DNA from: Takashimella koratensis
Lineage: Eukaryota; Basidiomycota; Tremellomycetes; Trichosporonales; Tetragoniomycetaceae
Reading direction: 5' to 3'
NCBI GenBank assembly: GCA_003116875.1
Contig: BCKT01000010.1
Coordinates: forward strand, 682,001-746,000
DNA length: 64,000 bases
Part shown: positions 22,402-38,244 of the stretch, piece by piece
How positions within the stretch are numbered: the stretch's first letter is position 1
Layout: every line of letters begins with the position of its first letter
Made by a program: the position numbers and the translations under genes
Notes under the pieces: model-generated
The model's database searches: none
What the model was told of the DNA's origin: nothing
Seen by the model: only the letters and a program-made list of their open reading frames with translations

Positions 22402-25400
22402 ATGCCCTCCCCGGGCCCTATAAATAGGAACCCAACATTGGATCCTCGGACGGACGCGATCATCCCGACCACACCGTACCTCACACCAGTACTATCCTCT
22501 CAGCCGCTTTACCCACCATCACCGTATCTAGTCAATCACGAAATCCAAAGCTACACCCTCCATCCCCGCCTCTCGCCAATGCCGAGCACGCCTACCAAGT
22601 CTCCACGCAAGGCGAGCCCGTCAGCGTCGTCGTCCCCTCACCTCCCGCTCATCTCGCGCCAGTCTCGACCGGCATCCATCTCCTCCGCCGATAGCTTGGC
22701 GTCAGACGAATTTGATGATGCCGAGGAACAGCAGCTAGATCTACATCACGATCGGAATAGCTACGATGAGGAGGACGAGGAAGGTGGATACAGTTTGACA
22801 AGTGGGGTGAGTGGGGCGAACGGTGTGAATGGGCATGGGGTCAATAGAGGAGAAGAGCACGCACAGGTGCAGATGCAGGTGCGACACTTTACGAGCGGAA
22901 GTCCAAAGAAGGATAGGACACCAGTCAAAGGCAAGGGGAAAGATATCAAGGGCAAGGGTAAACAGGTCTCGGGAGGTATGGATGAAGTCGACCAGTTTCT
23001 GCAAGACGAAGGGTTTGGAACCGACGACGACGACGAAGACGAAGGGTCACCCAGTCCTAGCCGTTCTCGGCGGATGCAACCGATCCGAACCGGCCGTGAA
23101 GCAGGTCCCGGCGCCGACGAAGAAGACGGAGACGACGAAAGGGAACAGGATAGTAGTTCCACCGGGTTCTTGTCGCAGGATGATAGAGATCAGATGGAGT
23201 TTGATGAGCTCTTGGATGAGGAAGCCGAGTTTGGGGCAGCAGGCCACGGAGGGGCTGGGTCGAGGAGAAGAAGAAGGTGGGAAGGGGACGATAAAGAGCG
23301 GTCATTGTTTGAGGTGAGTGAATCAGGGGTTGTTGATGGAGACGAGGGCTGGGTGAGGCGGGTTCAGCTGAGAGCTGGGTTCTACGCTATGCAGTAGGCA
23401 GGAGGGAGACTGCGCTCGCAGCGTGACCTAGGCAACTTGAGCTTGGACGAGCACTGACAAACTCATTCACATAGCTCATCCCGCCCCTCCTCTTGTCACA
23501 CCCAATGGCACTCCTCCCTCTCCTCTCGCTCATCCCATACGACTTCCTACCCGCCGGAGTCGTCCTTTTCGTCCCGATCTTCTGCGGCCTTGTGATCCTC
23601 AGTGCCTGCGCACATATCGTCATTGTTTACCTGGCATGGTGAGTTTGACCGATAGCAACACAGCGCGCGATGTCTGCTTCTGCTGGGCGTCAGCAAAGTC
23701 TCTCGATAGCGATTTCGATTGTCAAAGCCCCCTCTGGTACACAGCGACTGACAATCACTTCTGTTGATAGGTATTTAAAAGTCCCGTCATTCGAGGACGT
23801 CTTCGCAGCCTGTGCGGCAAAGTACGGCGTCTACGGACTTTGGGGCGGTCGGGTCTTTGTCCTTTGCTCGACGCTGGGCGTGGTCGTCGGCTGGCTAGGG
23901 AGTGAGTGAGATTTGGGCTCTAGTCGATACAGAAGAGTCATTTACGTCGAGCGTGACGACTGCTGATGTGTTTAATCCCACCGCGTCTAGCACTTCACCC
24001 CCTGATTCAGCCGCTGGTCGATAGGTACGTGTCAGGATTCCTCGCGTCGCGAGTGTTCTGGACGATCATCGCTAGCGCTACGGTAGGTCCTTGCTTGACC
24101 TTCCCATACACACGCTTCCACCTGTTCCTGACCAAAATACTGACACATCTACTCCAATCCCTGTAACAGCTCCTCCCCACGCTCATCCCATCACGTATGA
24201 CGCGACCTTTACGCAACGCGCCTGTCGTACTTGCCTTGCTTGTCCCGATCATCGCGTTTCTCGTGATTGGGCGGACTGTGGAGATCAAGAAAGCAGCCGA
24301 GGCCGCGGCGGAGGTAACGAGCGCTGCTATGACTGCTGCTGCGACAGAGGAGGCGGGAGTGGTGGTCAAGCGTCAACTCGTCGGTGCGAGCTCGGCAGGC
24401 GGTGGTTTGAGTGAGTCAAGCGAAAGCGGGGAGTTTTGATCGTGTTAAATTGTGTGATGTTGACCACTTCTCAGCTGCATTGACAGTCTTCCTTACGCCG
24501 CACTTGAACACGCTTCCAATCCACGCCACGCTCAACCGAAACAAACGCATGTCGTTCCCCATTCCCCTCTTGGCAACATCAACCATCTTGCTTGTTCTGT
24601 GTCTTCCGTTCGCCTTGGTCCCATACTACCTCCTCCCAACCACCGAGTTTATCCCCTCCCCCTCCGCTCCGTCCGATTCCCCGGCGACGTCCCTGTCCAC
24701 CTCTGTCGGGCCATCGGGCGTCTTCGCCCACCTCCCTGCAGACGACGGATGGATCAACCTCGCTCGCGTCCTCATGTGCCTCGCCGTCCTAGGTTCCGCT
24801 AACATGTGGATAGTGAGAGGGAGGGACTCGCTCCTCAGAGCTGTGGGAGGGGATAGGAGTAGGATCGCTAGGTGGTCCGGTTTAGTGATTTGGTTGGTCG
24901 TCGTTTCCCTGGCTTGTATTGGCGGTTGGGTGGCGGATAAGATTGAGACGGTGGGAGTGATTGCTACCTTGGCCGTAGGTTGGCTCTTGCCTTGTGAGTT
25001 GGACTTTTCAAAACGACTCTAATCTGTGTAATGCCTGAAGAAACCGTCTCTTCTCACTGGGAGATGACGGCCGGTACTTGGAAGGTATACTGACGTTGCA
25101 TAACCTTAGCTATCTTCTTCATCATCACCTTCCACGTTCGATCGCCATTGGCAATTATCATGCAGCCCAACACACGGATCTACCATAACCTCAATCCCGG
25201 TTCTTCCACCCCTCACTCTGGCTCGACCCCTTCCCCTGCTCCTACCCCTGGCGCCAATCCCAACGCCTCCACCTCCACCTCCAACGGCGTCAGTGGGCCA
25301 TCTAGCGGTCGAGCACATGGACACAGCCGAGCCGACTCGTTACAAGACCCCTCGATCGACGTTCTCCTCGCAAGGAAAGAGAGACAGTTGCAGAAACGAA

Positions 25401-25507
25401 GAGTCGAAAGAAGACTTTGGCAGGATTTGATCGTTTACGTGGGGATCTTGCCAATTGGGTGCTTGACTATCGCTTGGAGTGTAGGAAGATTGTTGAGTAT
25501 TTGGTGA
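22402..25507 (+). CDS. AAAP-family (Avt/SLC38-type) amino acid transporter
   Basis: 818 residues from exons 22402-23313, 23475-23638, 23771-23901, 23991-24082, 24170-24410, 24475-24993 and 25110-25507. The first 304 residues are hydrophilic, Ser/Pro- then Asp/Glu-rich, like the long cytosolic N-termini of vacuolar Avt transporters. At least eight hydrophobic spans follow (for example VVLFVPIFCGLVILSACAHI, FVLCSTLGVVVGWLG, VVLALLVPIIAFLVIG, LVIWLVVVSLACIGGW). ASRVFWTIIAS and FPIPLLATSTILLVLC match the character of this superfamily. A Ser/Pro/Asn loop and a final span (LIVYVGILPIGCLTIAW) close the protein. Vacuolar amino acid export or import is inferred from the family. An in-frame ATG at 22579 lies downstream of the TATAAATA and may be the true start. 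Confidence 0.65.
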
Positions 25508-26246
25508 TGTACCCGGGAACGGGGAAGGTGATAGGTTATGGGTGATGGGTGATGGTGATGGACATTGGAAGGCAAAACACCTTGGTGGAGGGAGTTTTTT
25601 GGGTTTGGGCTTGGGTAGGGTCTTGCGCTGGCGAGGAAGTCGGCGCTGTGAGAAGAAGGCAGGAGGCTAGGAGCTGTGGATGAGATATCTCTCTCAATCT
25701 ATCTTATGACTACGGGAGGAAGGAACTAACGATCCGTCAAATGTATGCATCATATCGTTATCATAGCGAAGTAAAGGTGTGAAGCAGGGAGGAAGGTGTG
25801 GGGAAGGAGAGGGTTTTGTGTGAATCGGCGCCAAGGAGAAGGGTTACAGTAATCTCCATTGTTGGTTGTGTCGTTACTCTTTTTGTTTTCGGAAAAGCGA
25901 GCGATTTGGATCGTACAGACAAGTCGGACCAAACCACAGGTCTGATCTAAGGCTCCAGGCTTTTGGTAGGGGTAGGGGTAGGCGTTTGACGGGTGATGAG
26001 GGACATCAACAGGCGGAGTCTGGTCGGGGACAGTGATCGGTGCGGATCTGATTGTCGATGACGAGCTGGGGGGGTGACAGACGGGGTATAGAGTCGATCA
26101 AACACAAATGGCGAGAGTCCAAAAGTCGGAAAGGTCGGGGCGACATATGACAAGTGTACATGGAAGTTGAGTGTTTCGAGACATTTCCATCTCCATCTTC
26201 TATGGTAAACCCTTTTTGATTCGTTGTCATCAGCCTCCTAGCAAGC
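25508..26246. other. Convergent intergenic region
   Basis: 739 bases between the transporter and RAD53 stop codons. It contains the 3' UTRs and GTGATGG/TAGGGG short repeats (about 25540-25560, 25970-25985). No gene was seen. Confidence 0.5.
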
Positions 26247-29257
<3,011 letters not shown>

Positions 29258-30322
29258 CGTGGCTCTGGGACCGGTACGGCTCAGTGTCGGGCCTCGGCGT
29301 CGACGTGGGAGGTTGTGAGTACGTGTGTGCCGTCCTCAGAGTTGTTGGGTGGTGGCGAGTGAGGGAGGGTTGTGTTGAGGGAAGAGCGATGCGATGAGTA
29401 CCTGGAAGTAGAAATGTGAGCCGGTGGTGGGTGGGAGCTAGGAACGGGGAGGGCGCAGGCGGGGTGAGCGCGGCAGAGTTGACTCACCTGGCGAATGCAA
29501 AGGTCAAGGCAGTGACCGAGCTAGTGTCGAGCCGATGAGAGAGCCCCGGTCGGAGTAGGAAGGAGCTTGGGATACGGGTCGAGCAGGGGGAGGGGTGAGA
29601 GGGGAACGGTGATGGTAGAGTGGTGAGAAGGGTGGAGTGAAATTGAAATTGGATCCAGCCAAAGGAAGGGGAATCAGGTGCGGTCCGTAGCCGCAATGGC
29701 CGTGGCCCGTGGCTGGTGACAGGCGAACGCCGTTGATTGGGGGACTCGGACGACGTCGAGAGCCTCGGTAGCGAGTAGAATTCCGAGCAGAGCACGTGAG
29801 GGAGCTGGGACCGAGTTGGAGAGTGCACAGCGGAGTGGACAGTGCCGAGTGAATGAATGCAAGAAGTGACGACTGAATGACGGAGGGTAATTGAATTCTC
29901 GGCAGCCGAGTGTAAAGTGGACCGACGCGCGGGGCGGAGACGGACGCGACGCAGAGTGGAAAAGGGATTTGGAGAGCTGGGAGAATGCATGCATCGCTTC
30001 TTTACTGCCCATGACATGTGCCTTCGGGCTGATACACACATATATATATGCATTGCGAGCCAGCTGGCCGTTGGGCAATGTCTTTCCCATCTGCAACAAC
30101 GGATTAGAAAAGGACTTTGCGGCATTACAATATCCCTAGACATGCATTACCTTTCTGATTAACACCCGATTACCCCTGTTCGTATCTCAATCACTCCTTC
30201 CCCTTCCCCTCTTCCCTCCTCCATTCAGCCATCCGACCATCCCTCATTCCACACTCGACTACCAACGAATCCCGACCGCACACCACACGCCGCGTACCCT
30301 TTCCTCTCAGATACACCTCACC
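29258..30322. promoter_or_regulatory. Divergent promoter of RAD53 and the BSD-domain gene
   Basis: 1065 bases between divergent ATGs. An alternating CATATATATATGCAT element (about 30038-30053) and CT-rich sequence (about 30180-30310) precede the plus gene. Minus-strand frames in this stretch are Ser/Pro/His-rich and show no family; they are read as chance. Confidence 0.5.
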
Positions 30323-32615
30323 ATGGAGCAGACTCCCGCGCTGACCATGTCGGACCGCACAGCTCCGCCCACGCGTGAGCCGACGCCCGGTCCCGACCCT
30401 GCCTCCGCCGCCACCACCGCTGCGGGTTCTTCCACCACCGCGTCAGCCGAGGTACCAGCTGCCGCCGCTGTCGCTACCGACGCGACCACGCCGACTACTG
30501 CGACCGATACGGCCGCGGGAGAAAATGGACGCGCGTCGTCGGATACAGTCACTGACCGGTTATTGAACCACGGGCTGTACACGGGCTCGATCAACGAGGA
30601 GGTCGGACAGGTCATGGGTACTCTGACCTCGTTCTGGGGCGGGTTCAAAAAGCAGGTGAGCTAGGCTCTGTTATCGCGAGATGGGATATGGGAGCGGGGC
30701 CAGGATGCTGGAGTGGCTGGAGGCTGTGGATGAGGTGGAGGCGCTGGTGGCAAGACTCGTCAGACAAAGGTGTCTGTGGTGTCTGTGCAGACGAACAACC
30801 CGAGCGCAACGCTAGACTCAAGCTGACGACACGTGTCTATTCTCGTCCACAGAGTGCCTCGGCTCTTTCGTCGATCAAGAAGGACATGGACAAGACGGTC
30901 GCGCAAGTCCAAGAGGACTTTAAGAACCTCCAAACTGCAAAAGTCGAGATTGTGCGCAAGGACCCAGCGACGTGGGAGGCCGAGCAGGCTGCGGAGAAAG
31001 AGAAGCGCGAAGCGGAGAAAGAGCGTAAAGAGAAAGGCAAGGAGAAGGCTACCGATGGCGAAACCGACCCCGACGCACCTGGATCCACGTCCTCGGCTTC
31101 CATCAATCTTGGCGAAGGATTGCCCCCATCCGCGACGGCGTTTTTCAACCGGATCCAATCGTCTACCAGCCAGCTGCAGCAGTCTCTCCAGACGACGTTC
31201 AACCACACGCTCGCTGAGATCAAGTCGAACCCTGCCTTGTCGAACCCTGCGCAGCTGCGGGCTCAGCTGGCGGAGAACTTGCGGCTGTCCAGCGCGCGCG
31301 AGAACCTCCAACTGAGTCTGCAGCAGGCCGAGAAGCTCGCGGAGGAGTACTTGAAGAAGGGCGAGGGATGGGTCAAGGATGGCCAGCGGTGGGTTGAGGA
31401 TAACGTCCGCGTCGTCCCGCCCGAGGGAGAGGAGGGGTTCGTCAGCATGGGGATCGACGGAACCGACTTTTACTCGTTCTCCACCTCGGCGCCAGTCGCG
31501 GCTCCGGGCGCGGTGCTCTTTGATGCTGGCGGGCACGGGTCGAGCGGGAAGAGCGGCAGGGTTTCGTTGGGTTCGTCGATCGCAATGGCCGGGTCAAGGA
31601 AAGAGGCTCTGCTCCGAAGACTGAGGGAGGACAAGGACCTCCTTCTCGTTGACCCGGCAGGCGAGAGCGAATCGCAGATTCGTAAAGACGTCTTCGCAAA
31701 GTGGACAAAGGAGGAGTTTGAGAAAGAGTTCAAGGAACAGCGAGAGAAGGAGGAAGGGTTTGTTGGTGGAATTCGTATGGCCCTTGGTGAGTTTGAGTGG
31801 AACGGGTGGGGAGGTGGCCTTGAGTCGAGTTGAATTACGTGTTGGAGAGTGCTTGATCGTGCCGAGTATCGTTCAGAGCTGACGATGTGCGATTCCCTCT
31901 GCCACGGCCTTTGCCCTACCAGTCCCCGAGTCGCTCACCGACGAGCAGTTCTGGCAGCGGTATCTCTTCCACAAGCACATGCTCGAGGCTGAGGAAGAGC
32001 GCCGCAAGGCTCTCCTCCAGGGTAAGTTGCATAATCGCTTTCTCTTGCATCTGCCCATGTCCCTGCACATTCCTATTGTCATCCTTCTCTCCGCCAAACC
32101 TTGGCTAGCAGCAAGGGACGTTGTCGCCTCTTCCTACCCCTTTCAACGAATCAAGAGCTAACTCCCATTCTCTCTAATCTTTCGTCTACCTTCTCCCCTC
32201 GCCTACAGCTACCGCGCAGACGCAGCAGGATGACTTTTCTTGGGACGACGAGCCCGAGTCACCTATCATTGCTCCTCACTCTGACCTTGCTCCCAAAGAG
32301 CCCAAAGAAGAGACGCCCTCTTTGACCACTCCTAAATCCGGTACTCCTACTCCTTCTGCCTCTGGTGCCAAGGACGCCACCACCGCACCGGCCGCTGCCT
32401 CTACCAAGGAGACCGCCGCACCTGCCGTTACAGTCGCAGCGAACAAGGGATCTGCCGTCCCCGCGCCTGTTACTACGAATGCGGCACCGGCAAAGGGAAG
32501 CACAACGACGTCTCCACGTGATTCGGAAGAGAGCTACGACCTTGTTAGTGATCAAGGAGTGAAGAAACCTGTTGCGCCCGCGAACGAGGAGGACGAGGAC
32601 TCGGACTGGGAGTAA
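30323..32615 (+). CDS. BSD-domain protein (Dos2-like)
   Basis: 590 residues from exons 30323-30655, 30853-31786, 31923-32021 and 32209-32615. The N-terminus is Ala/Thr-rich. A predicted coiled-coil follows (SIKKDMDKTVAQVQEDFKNL and a long Glu/Lys stretch). The BSD domain lies across the second splice junction: RKDVFAKWTKEEFEKEF, then VPESLTDEQFWQRYLFHKH, the hallmark [FW]-[WY] hydrophobic spacing. The tail is acidic with FSWDDE and ends DEDSDWE, as in fungal Dos2-type proteins. BSD domains occur in TFIIH p62 and in synapse-associated proteins; the Dos2 branch has been linked to ubiquitin biology, but the biochemical role here is unknown. Confidence 0.75.
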
Positions 32616-33548
32616 GCGGGGACTCGGTGGTGTATCACGACCGGGAAAAGCGAGACAACGGCGGAGACCTGATAGGAGGACTTGATCATGTGTTGCTTTG
32701 TTACCTATACCTTTACCATTTGGCTTCCTCCTTCTTTCCTCTTTCATGTTCTATAGGTTTGGCGTTCTTTATTTCGATGTCGTTGTTGAGTCAGTATCGG
32801 TACAGGAGATTGGTTGCGCAGGTCGCGAGTGCTGTAGGTGTGAGTCAGAGGGTTGAAGAGCAGCTGTGCAAGTGGACAAATAGGCAGTCAGGCAGAAGTG
32901 TAGATGGCGACGATGGTGATTGGTTTGATCAACGCTTGTTGTGTAAACGAGATGTACTTTTTTGCCTCCTAGCCCGTATGAACCTCGTGCTCTGCTCTGA
33001 AGTTGATACGAGGTGAGCAAGATCTCTTAACTCTATTCAATCGTCGCTTTTCATCGAAACCACAACCCCAGCTCGATACCCGACGTAGTGTTCGTGCATA
33101 ACTGACCATCTTCAAGATACTAGACAAAATAACGACATCGCTCCCTGTCCCCTCCCCCCTCTTGACTAAGACTTTACTTCTACATGAATGCTACTACCGA
33201 GTACTGAATACCGAAACCCGACGACGCGGTGACTATGATGCAGAGGAAGGAGAAGGACCTGTGTTCCGAGTGAGACAAGGAAGAATAGATTTTGAGAATA
33301 TAGGTAGGAGGTCGAGATGGGGTGGTGAGAGAGTGAGAAGGGCAGCGTAGATAGATAGGGAAAGGGGAAAGGAGATCGGACAAAAGTATCTAGGTCGTCA
33401 AGAAACCACGAATCCGTTCTCTTTTATCCATAGCCACGCGTGACAGACACTCGTCCATTCTCATCCACCGCCATATCGTGGATCTTTAATCGTTGATCGT
33501 GGATCAAGCTTCGTGATTCAGACTTTGTATCGTTGCCACATGAAGCTC
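32616..33548. other. Convergent intergenic region
   Basis: 933 bases between the BSD-domain gene and MSS4 stops. A 129-codon plus-strand frame (32627-33016) starts 12 bases after the first gene's stop and has a hydrophobic run, but no splice-supported continuation or known motif; most likely 3' UTR. Confidence 0.5.
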
Positions 33549-36500
33549 CTACTCCGCCTTGAGATGTCCAACGATCGCTCGTTCATCATCCCCATTCATC
33601 GTACCCGTACCTCCGCCCGCTGCCACTACCGCCGCTGCCGCCTCCTTGCCTTCCTCGTTCCCTTCTCCCGCAGCGGCACGAACCACCTCGTCCCTCTTCT
33701 CCGCCTCGCCCGTGACCTGCCCCACCGGCTTGTCCTCGGTCTTTTCAGGTTCCGGCAACAGCCCCTGAGGCCGTAACGACGGGTCTCCGTTACGCATCAC
33801 CGAGAGCAAAAAGTTGAGGAATCGGTGCCCGTAGGCGATAGGATCAACGCAGGAGATCGTGTTCTGTTCATGGTCAGTTTATGTGCAGACGTAAAGAAGA
33901 ATAGAAGAAGAAAGAGAAGAGTTGGAGGAATAGCGATTTAGAGTTAAGGGTAAAATAGAGCACCAAACTCACAGCGTTCTCCGTCATTGACTTCCACAGA
34001 TGCTCAATCCTCTTCGCGGTATTGTACGGTGTACAGATATCGATAACACCAAGGTAATAAATCATATCGAGATTATTATTCTGTTCGTCAGTGGCGCGAA
34101 GACCACCTTCGTCTTGGTAGAAGAGGAAGTGACGACGATCTGCCGAATCTTCCGCAGGGAGGTCGAGTGCGACGTCGAGCATTTTAGGGTCAGATCGACG
34201 GACGGCGTTCCGGACGTTGTGGGCTTCGTGGTGGCCCTTGACAGAGGAGGGTTTGCGCCGGATGTGTACGTCGGGCTAGAGGTGCAGCGCGTTAGCTATG
34301 CTACCAGAAGAAGAATCAGAAGATAAGAGTCCAAACTCACGTCAACCATGTGAAGTCTATTCTCACGCAAATTGTCCCTATTCCCTCTCTCCATATTATG
34401 AATCCCCACCAAAAGTGAGTAATCCATAACCTTCATCCTCTTCAAAAACTCCATATCCCTTCTGAGCTGTTCACTCAACAATGCTCTTTTCTCGGGTCCA
34501 AACTCAAGTGTCCTACCCCGATTCACCCAGTTCTTGTCCTTCAATACCGCTCTTGGGTTCTTGGCTGCTTTCTCTTCAGGGTATTCGCGGCCCCAGGCGG
34601 ATCCCTTGAGGTCGTACGTCTCGTGGATGTCGCGATGAGGAGGGAAGAGGTTGTTCATGATTACGAAATGGATCTTGCGGCCACGAGGAAGTTTGACGCG
34701 ATGAAGGCCGTAGAATCGGGACAAGAGGGTGTGCGGGTTCGATCGAACGTGCTCGACATAGTCCTTCAGAATGGAGCGGAGGAACTTGTGTTCAGAGTGA
34801 GAGATCGTCTTGATGATGAAGCGATAGTCACGAGAAAAGTAGAAGAAAGATCCAGATTTGCCCGGGGACCCAAGTTCGGAAAGGATGTACTTTGCAGTGA
34901 GAGAGAGAAGGTAGTCGGCTGGGTCGAGGTGGAAGTGCTCGTCACGCAGCTCGCGGAAGACCCACGGGGCGTAGTCCTTGAATTTGAAGTCGTATCGCGC
35001 CGACGGCGTAAGTTCGTTACCGATGCTAAGAGTGGCCAAGTCAGTGACACGTCTTTCGTGGACACGCATCGCACTTACATATCGAAAGAAAACTTGTGAC
35101 GGGCGACAAAGTCTTCGTCGGTGAGCGGCCGCTTGATCTTTGCCTGGCACCTTGACACCTGTTGAAAATGTGAGTATGTGTCCATCTTCACTTTCACTCC
35201 CTCCTGCCTGATACTCACGCCGATTCGAATGCCCGTGAGCATATTGTACATCAACACATAGTTGACGTGATCCTCGCCGATCAAGTTCCCTACCAACACT
35301 TTTTTCTCATCCTCCGTATCCTTCCTGCGCGGCGGGACAAACTCCCTCCTCTCTCCTGTTCTCCCTTCTGCGGTCGTTGGCGACATCCCTTGATTCATTT
35401 TCTTCGCGCGTCGTTCTAATCGCTCGCGACGGATAGTCTCCGTTGCTGCGACAATGTACGAGTCGAGAGCGGATCCGTCGAGACCTGGTACCTCGGTCTG
35501 CGGGAGCGGGGAGGTCCGGGAAGGTGAGGGGGAGGCAAAGGTAGAGTGGGAATGAACGAGTGGGGAACGCGGGACAAAAGTTGCAGTCGGGGAGGTAGGG
35601 TTGGTGCTTCGTCGATGGATACGAGGAGCGCCGGGTCCCGAAGCCGAGCGGGAGAACCCACTACCGCTTCCACTTGGGGACATCCCGGTGGTCTCTGGAG
35701 AGGGGGACAAAGAAGTCACGCTCGCCTGCCGCACTCGGTCATCTGTAGGCAGCCTTGGCAGCTCTTTCGAGAATGCCATCCCGAGCGACGTGTCGAGCGG
35801 GGACAAAGACCGCGGGTCGACCGCCTGGCCCTCGAGTGCAGGGCTCGATAATGACCCAGAGAACGATCCAGGTGCCGAGCCCGAGGGACCGGCGGACGAC
35901 GGGGTGGCGTCTCGGTCACGCTGGGGCGCAAGACGCCCACTTCGAACGACGGTGAGGGAGCCAGCTCGACCCGATGCCGAGCCGCTGGACACGCGCCGCG
36001 GTGCGGGCCCATTAACACTGAGGTATGACGACGACGGGGTCATGCCTGGTGCTTGAGCTGGGTTTGCGCGGGTGGTGAGCGAGGGGCTCGCGGCGAGGCC
36101 CGCGGGCGGCGGAGAAGACGCGAGCTCAGCGGGCTCGGCGGTGAGTGATTGGGTGAAGAGGGAGGACGCGTCGAGTGCGGCGTCTGAGGGGTGGGTACTG
36201 TTCGCTCGTGCCAGAGCAGATTCGGCGGTCTCGTTGACTGGTGATAACCCGATTGACCCCTGTGCGTCCGGGACAGCGTTGGTGGTGACAGTCGGGTTGG
36301 TGGGCCACTCCCCTGTAGCGTCGTCGCCCACAGGAGGCTCGGTGCTGTCGGTCACGGCAGCTGACCACCGTCCATCTTCCGACCCGACATCGACCTCGCT
36401 AATCGGTGGGCTTGGCGGCGCACCCTGCATCATGATAGGCGACGCCCCATTCGCGCCTACTCCACCAACGATGCGTGACATTCCCGTCATTGCAGCCATA

Positions 36501-37366
36501 TCTGCCATCCCGTTCGCTGTCGACGTCGCGGCCGGATCACGACGGAACACGTTGGTCACTTTCTTGATGATCCGTGTTGGCCGTGTCACGTCGGCGGCTA
36601 CGAGCTGCACGTCCTCGATTGGGCCGTGCACGACTTGCACGGCGTTTTTGGTTACTTTGGCGATATGGATCGCGGGGGTGCTGGGGTTGGGAGTAGTGGT
36701 GGTGGTGGTGGTAGATGTGGAGGCGGAGGAAGTGTCGTCGGCGCCCGAGGCAAGCTTCTCGAGATGTGGCGGTAAAGGGGGGAGCGTATCCTCGTCGTCA
36801 TTGCTGGGGTGGGAGAGGAGGTGGAATGGGTTGATCTTGGGTGGGCTCGAGCCTGGATAAGGGGTGCAGGGTCAGTTTCAAACTGCGGAGATGGAACAGA
36901 GCACGGTTCGACAAGTGTGATGGATGATTGATCAAGGTGGATAGAAACGTGAGAGGGTGAGGCCGAGAGCGCCGAGCGGAGGTACCGTCTTGGTAGTTGA
37001 AGCAGGGAATTGTTCTAGCGCGAGGATGCAGAGACAGAGATGGGCAGACCAGAGCAAGTCGAGACAATCACAAGCAGACACGTGTGGGGACGAAGACTCA
37101 CTCAATCGATTCACTTGAGTCCGCCAGTCCTCAAACGCGGTCTCGTCTCCGTCCGCAGCAGCCTCGGCCGGTTCCATTTCTCCGTCAACCTGCTTCCACT
37201 GCGACGATGATGGGTCCACCTCCTGTGCAGTAGGGACCGTGCCGTTGCTGCCGCTGCTGACTCGGCCGCCTAGTGGGGCATGGTTGGCGGTGTGGCCTGT
37301 GAACGAGGCGCGCGCGTGATCGAGCGGGTCGAAAGGCGCGGCCGACGAAGTTGACGCCGCGCTCAT
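33549..37366 (-). CDS. MSS4: Phosphatidylinositol-4-phosphate 5-kinase
   Basis: Makes PI(4,5)P2 at the plasma membrane, controlling actin, endocytosis and cell-wall signalling. Exons: 37102-37366, 35219-36852, 35079-35158, 34341-35025, 33973-34275 and 33549-33863; 1093 residues. About 540 residues of Ser/Pro/Thr-rich N-terminal sequence precede the conserved part, with a basic KKVTNVFRR patch inside it. The PIPK domain starts at [20 protein letters not shown] and runs on through [79 protein letters not shown] and [15 protein letters not shown] with a KRIEHLWKS end. The first intron is 249 nt. The second (35159-35218) is 60 nt, stop-free in frame and sits at the start of the kinase fold. Confidence 0.96.
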
Positions 37367-37992
37367 CGGTGCGTCGTGCGCGTGGCCAGGGGCTGAGTCG
37401 GGTACGACAATTGGTGAAAGAGTCGATCCCAGGTGTCTTTGGAGAAGAGAATGTAGTTTCTGTGTTGGTAGGGAGTGTCGAGTCGTCCCTCGATTCGAAT
37501 CGTCTTCCTTTATCTCGTCTCCCTTTCTCTTCCCAGTGTCCTAGCGGCACACGCACCGGGGAGAGTGAACGCGGGCGGACGTCTATGCACGATCCAGAGC
37601 AAAAGTTGAAGGGAGAAGAGATGGACGAAGGACGAATGTATGTATGGTGTGGTTGAAAAGAGGGGAAGGGGGGTGTTGGGTGGGAGGGGGGAAGGGAAAG
37701 AAAGGCAGGAGGCGCGGGCGGGCGGTGGTGTGATGGAATCAGGTCTCAGTCTGAGCCTGTGCGTTCTGCCCTCTCTGCCTCGGGTGAAAAAGCGGTCTCT
37801 CGGTCGGTGGGATGATCGCAAAGTGGGACGAGTGATTCAGATGACCACAGACCGAGGAGGGGATGGACTGAGATGATGAATGAATGAGTCGGACCGCGGT
37901 CTCAGCTGGTGGTAGGGGGTAGGGGTAGGTGAGGGGTGAGGGTGAGGGGTGAATGGTGAGGAGGATGTTGAAAAGGTGACAGGCGAGTGTGA

Positions 37993-38045
<53 letters not shown>

Positions 38046-38244
38046 TGTCTCCCACACACAGGCCCTGGTGCACTGCCGAGGACCACGGACGGAAGCAAAT
38101 TGCCCCCCCCTTTGACTTTTCCCTGCCCGAGTCACGTGGCTGCTGTGAATTTCCAACGTCACTGCTCGGACTGGTCGCTCTTCCTGTCTCTTGCTCTCCC
38201 CCTCTCTCCCTCTCTCCCTCTCGCCAAGACACTAGACACCCACC
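37367..38244. promoter_or_regulatory. Divergent promoter of MSS4 and IBA57
   Basis: 878 bases between divergent ATGs with CT-rich leaders on both sense strands and a long GT array (37995-38042). A CTCTCTCCCTCTCTCCCTC tract lies just before the IBA57 start (about 38199-38222). Confidence 0.5.
37995..38042. repeat. GT-dinucleotide array, about 24 units
   Basis: Perfect (GT)n in the MSS4-IBA57 divergent promoter; likely polymorphic. Confidence 0.9.

Noticed and set aside
24025..24082. Splice donor GTACGT at 24025 in the transporter
   Set aside because: Reading through gives a well-formed membrane segment (YVSGFLASRVFWTIIASAT) and the GTAGGT at 24083 joins in phase, so the earlier site is not used in the model.
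32627..33016. 129-codon plus-strand frame after the BSD-domain gene
   Set aside because: Begins 12 bases after a stop codon, has no promoter room, no splice partner and no family character.
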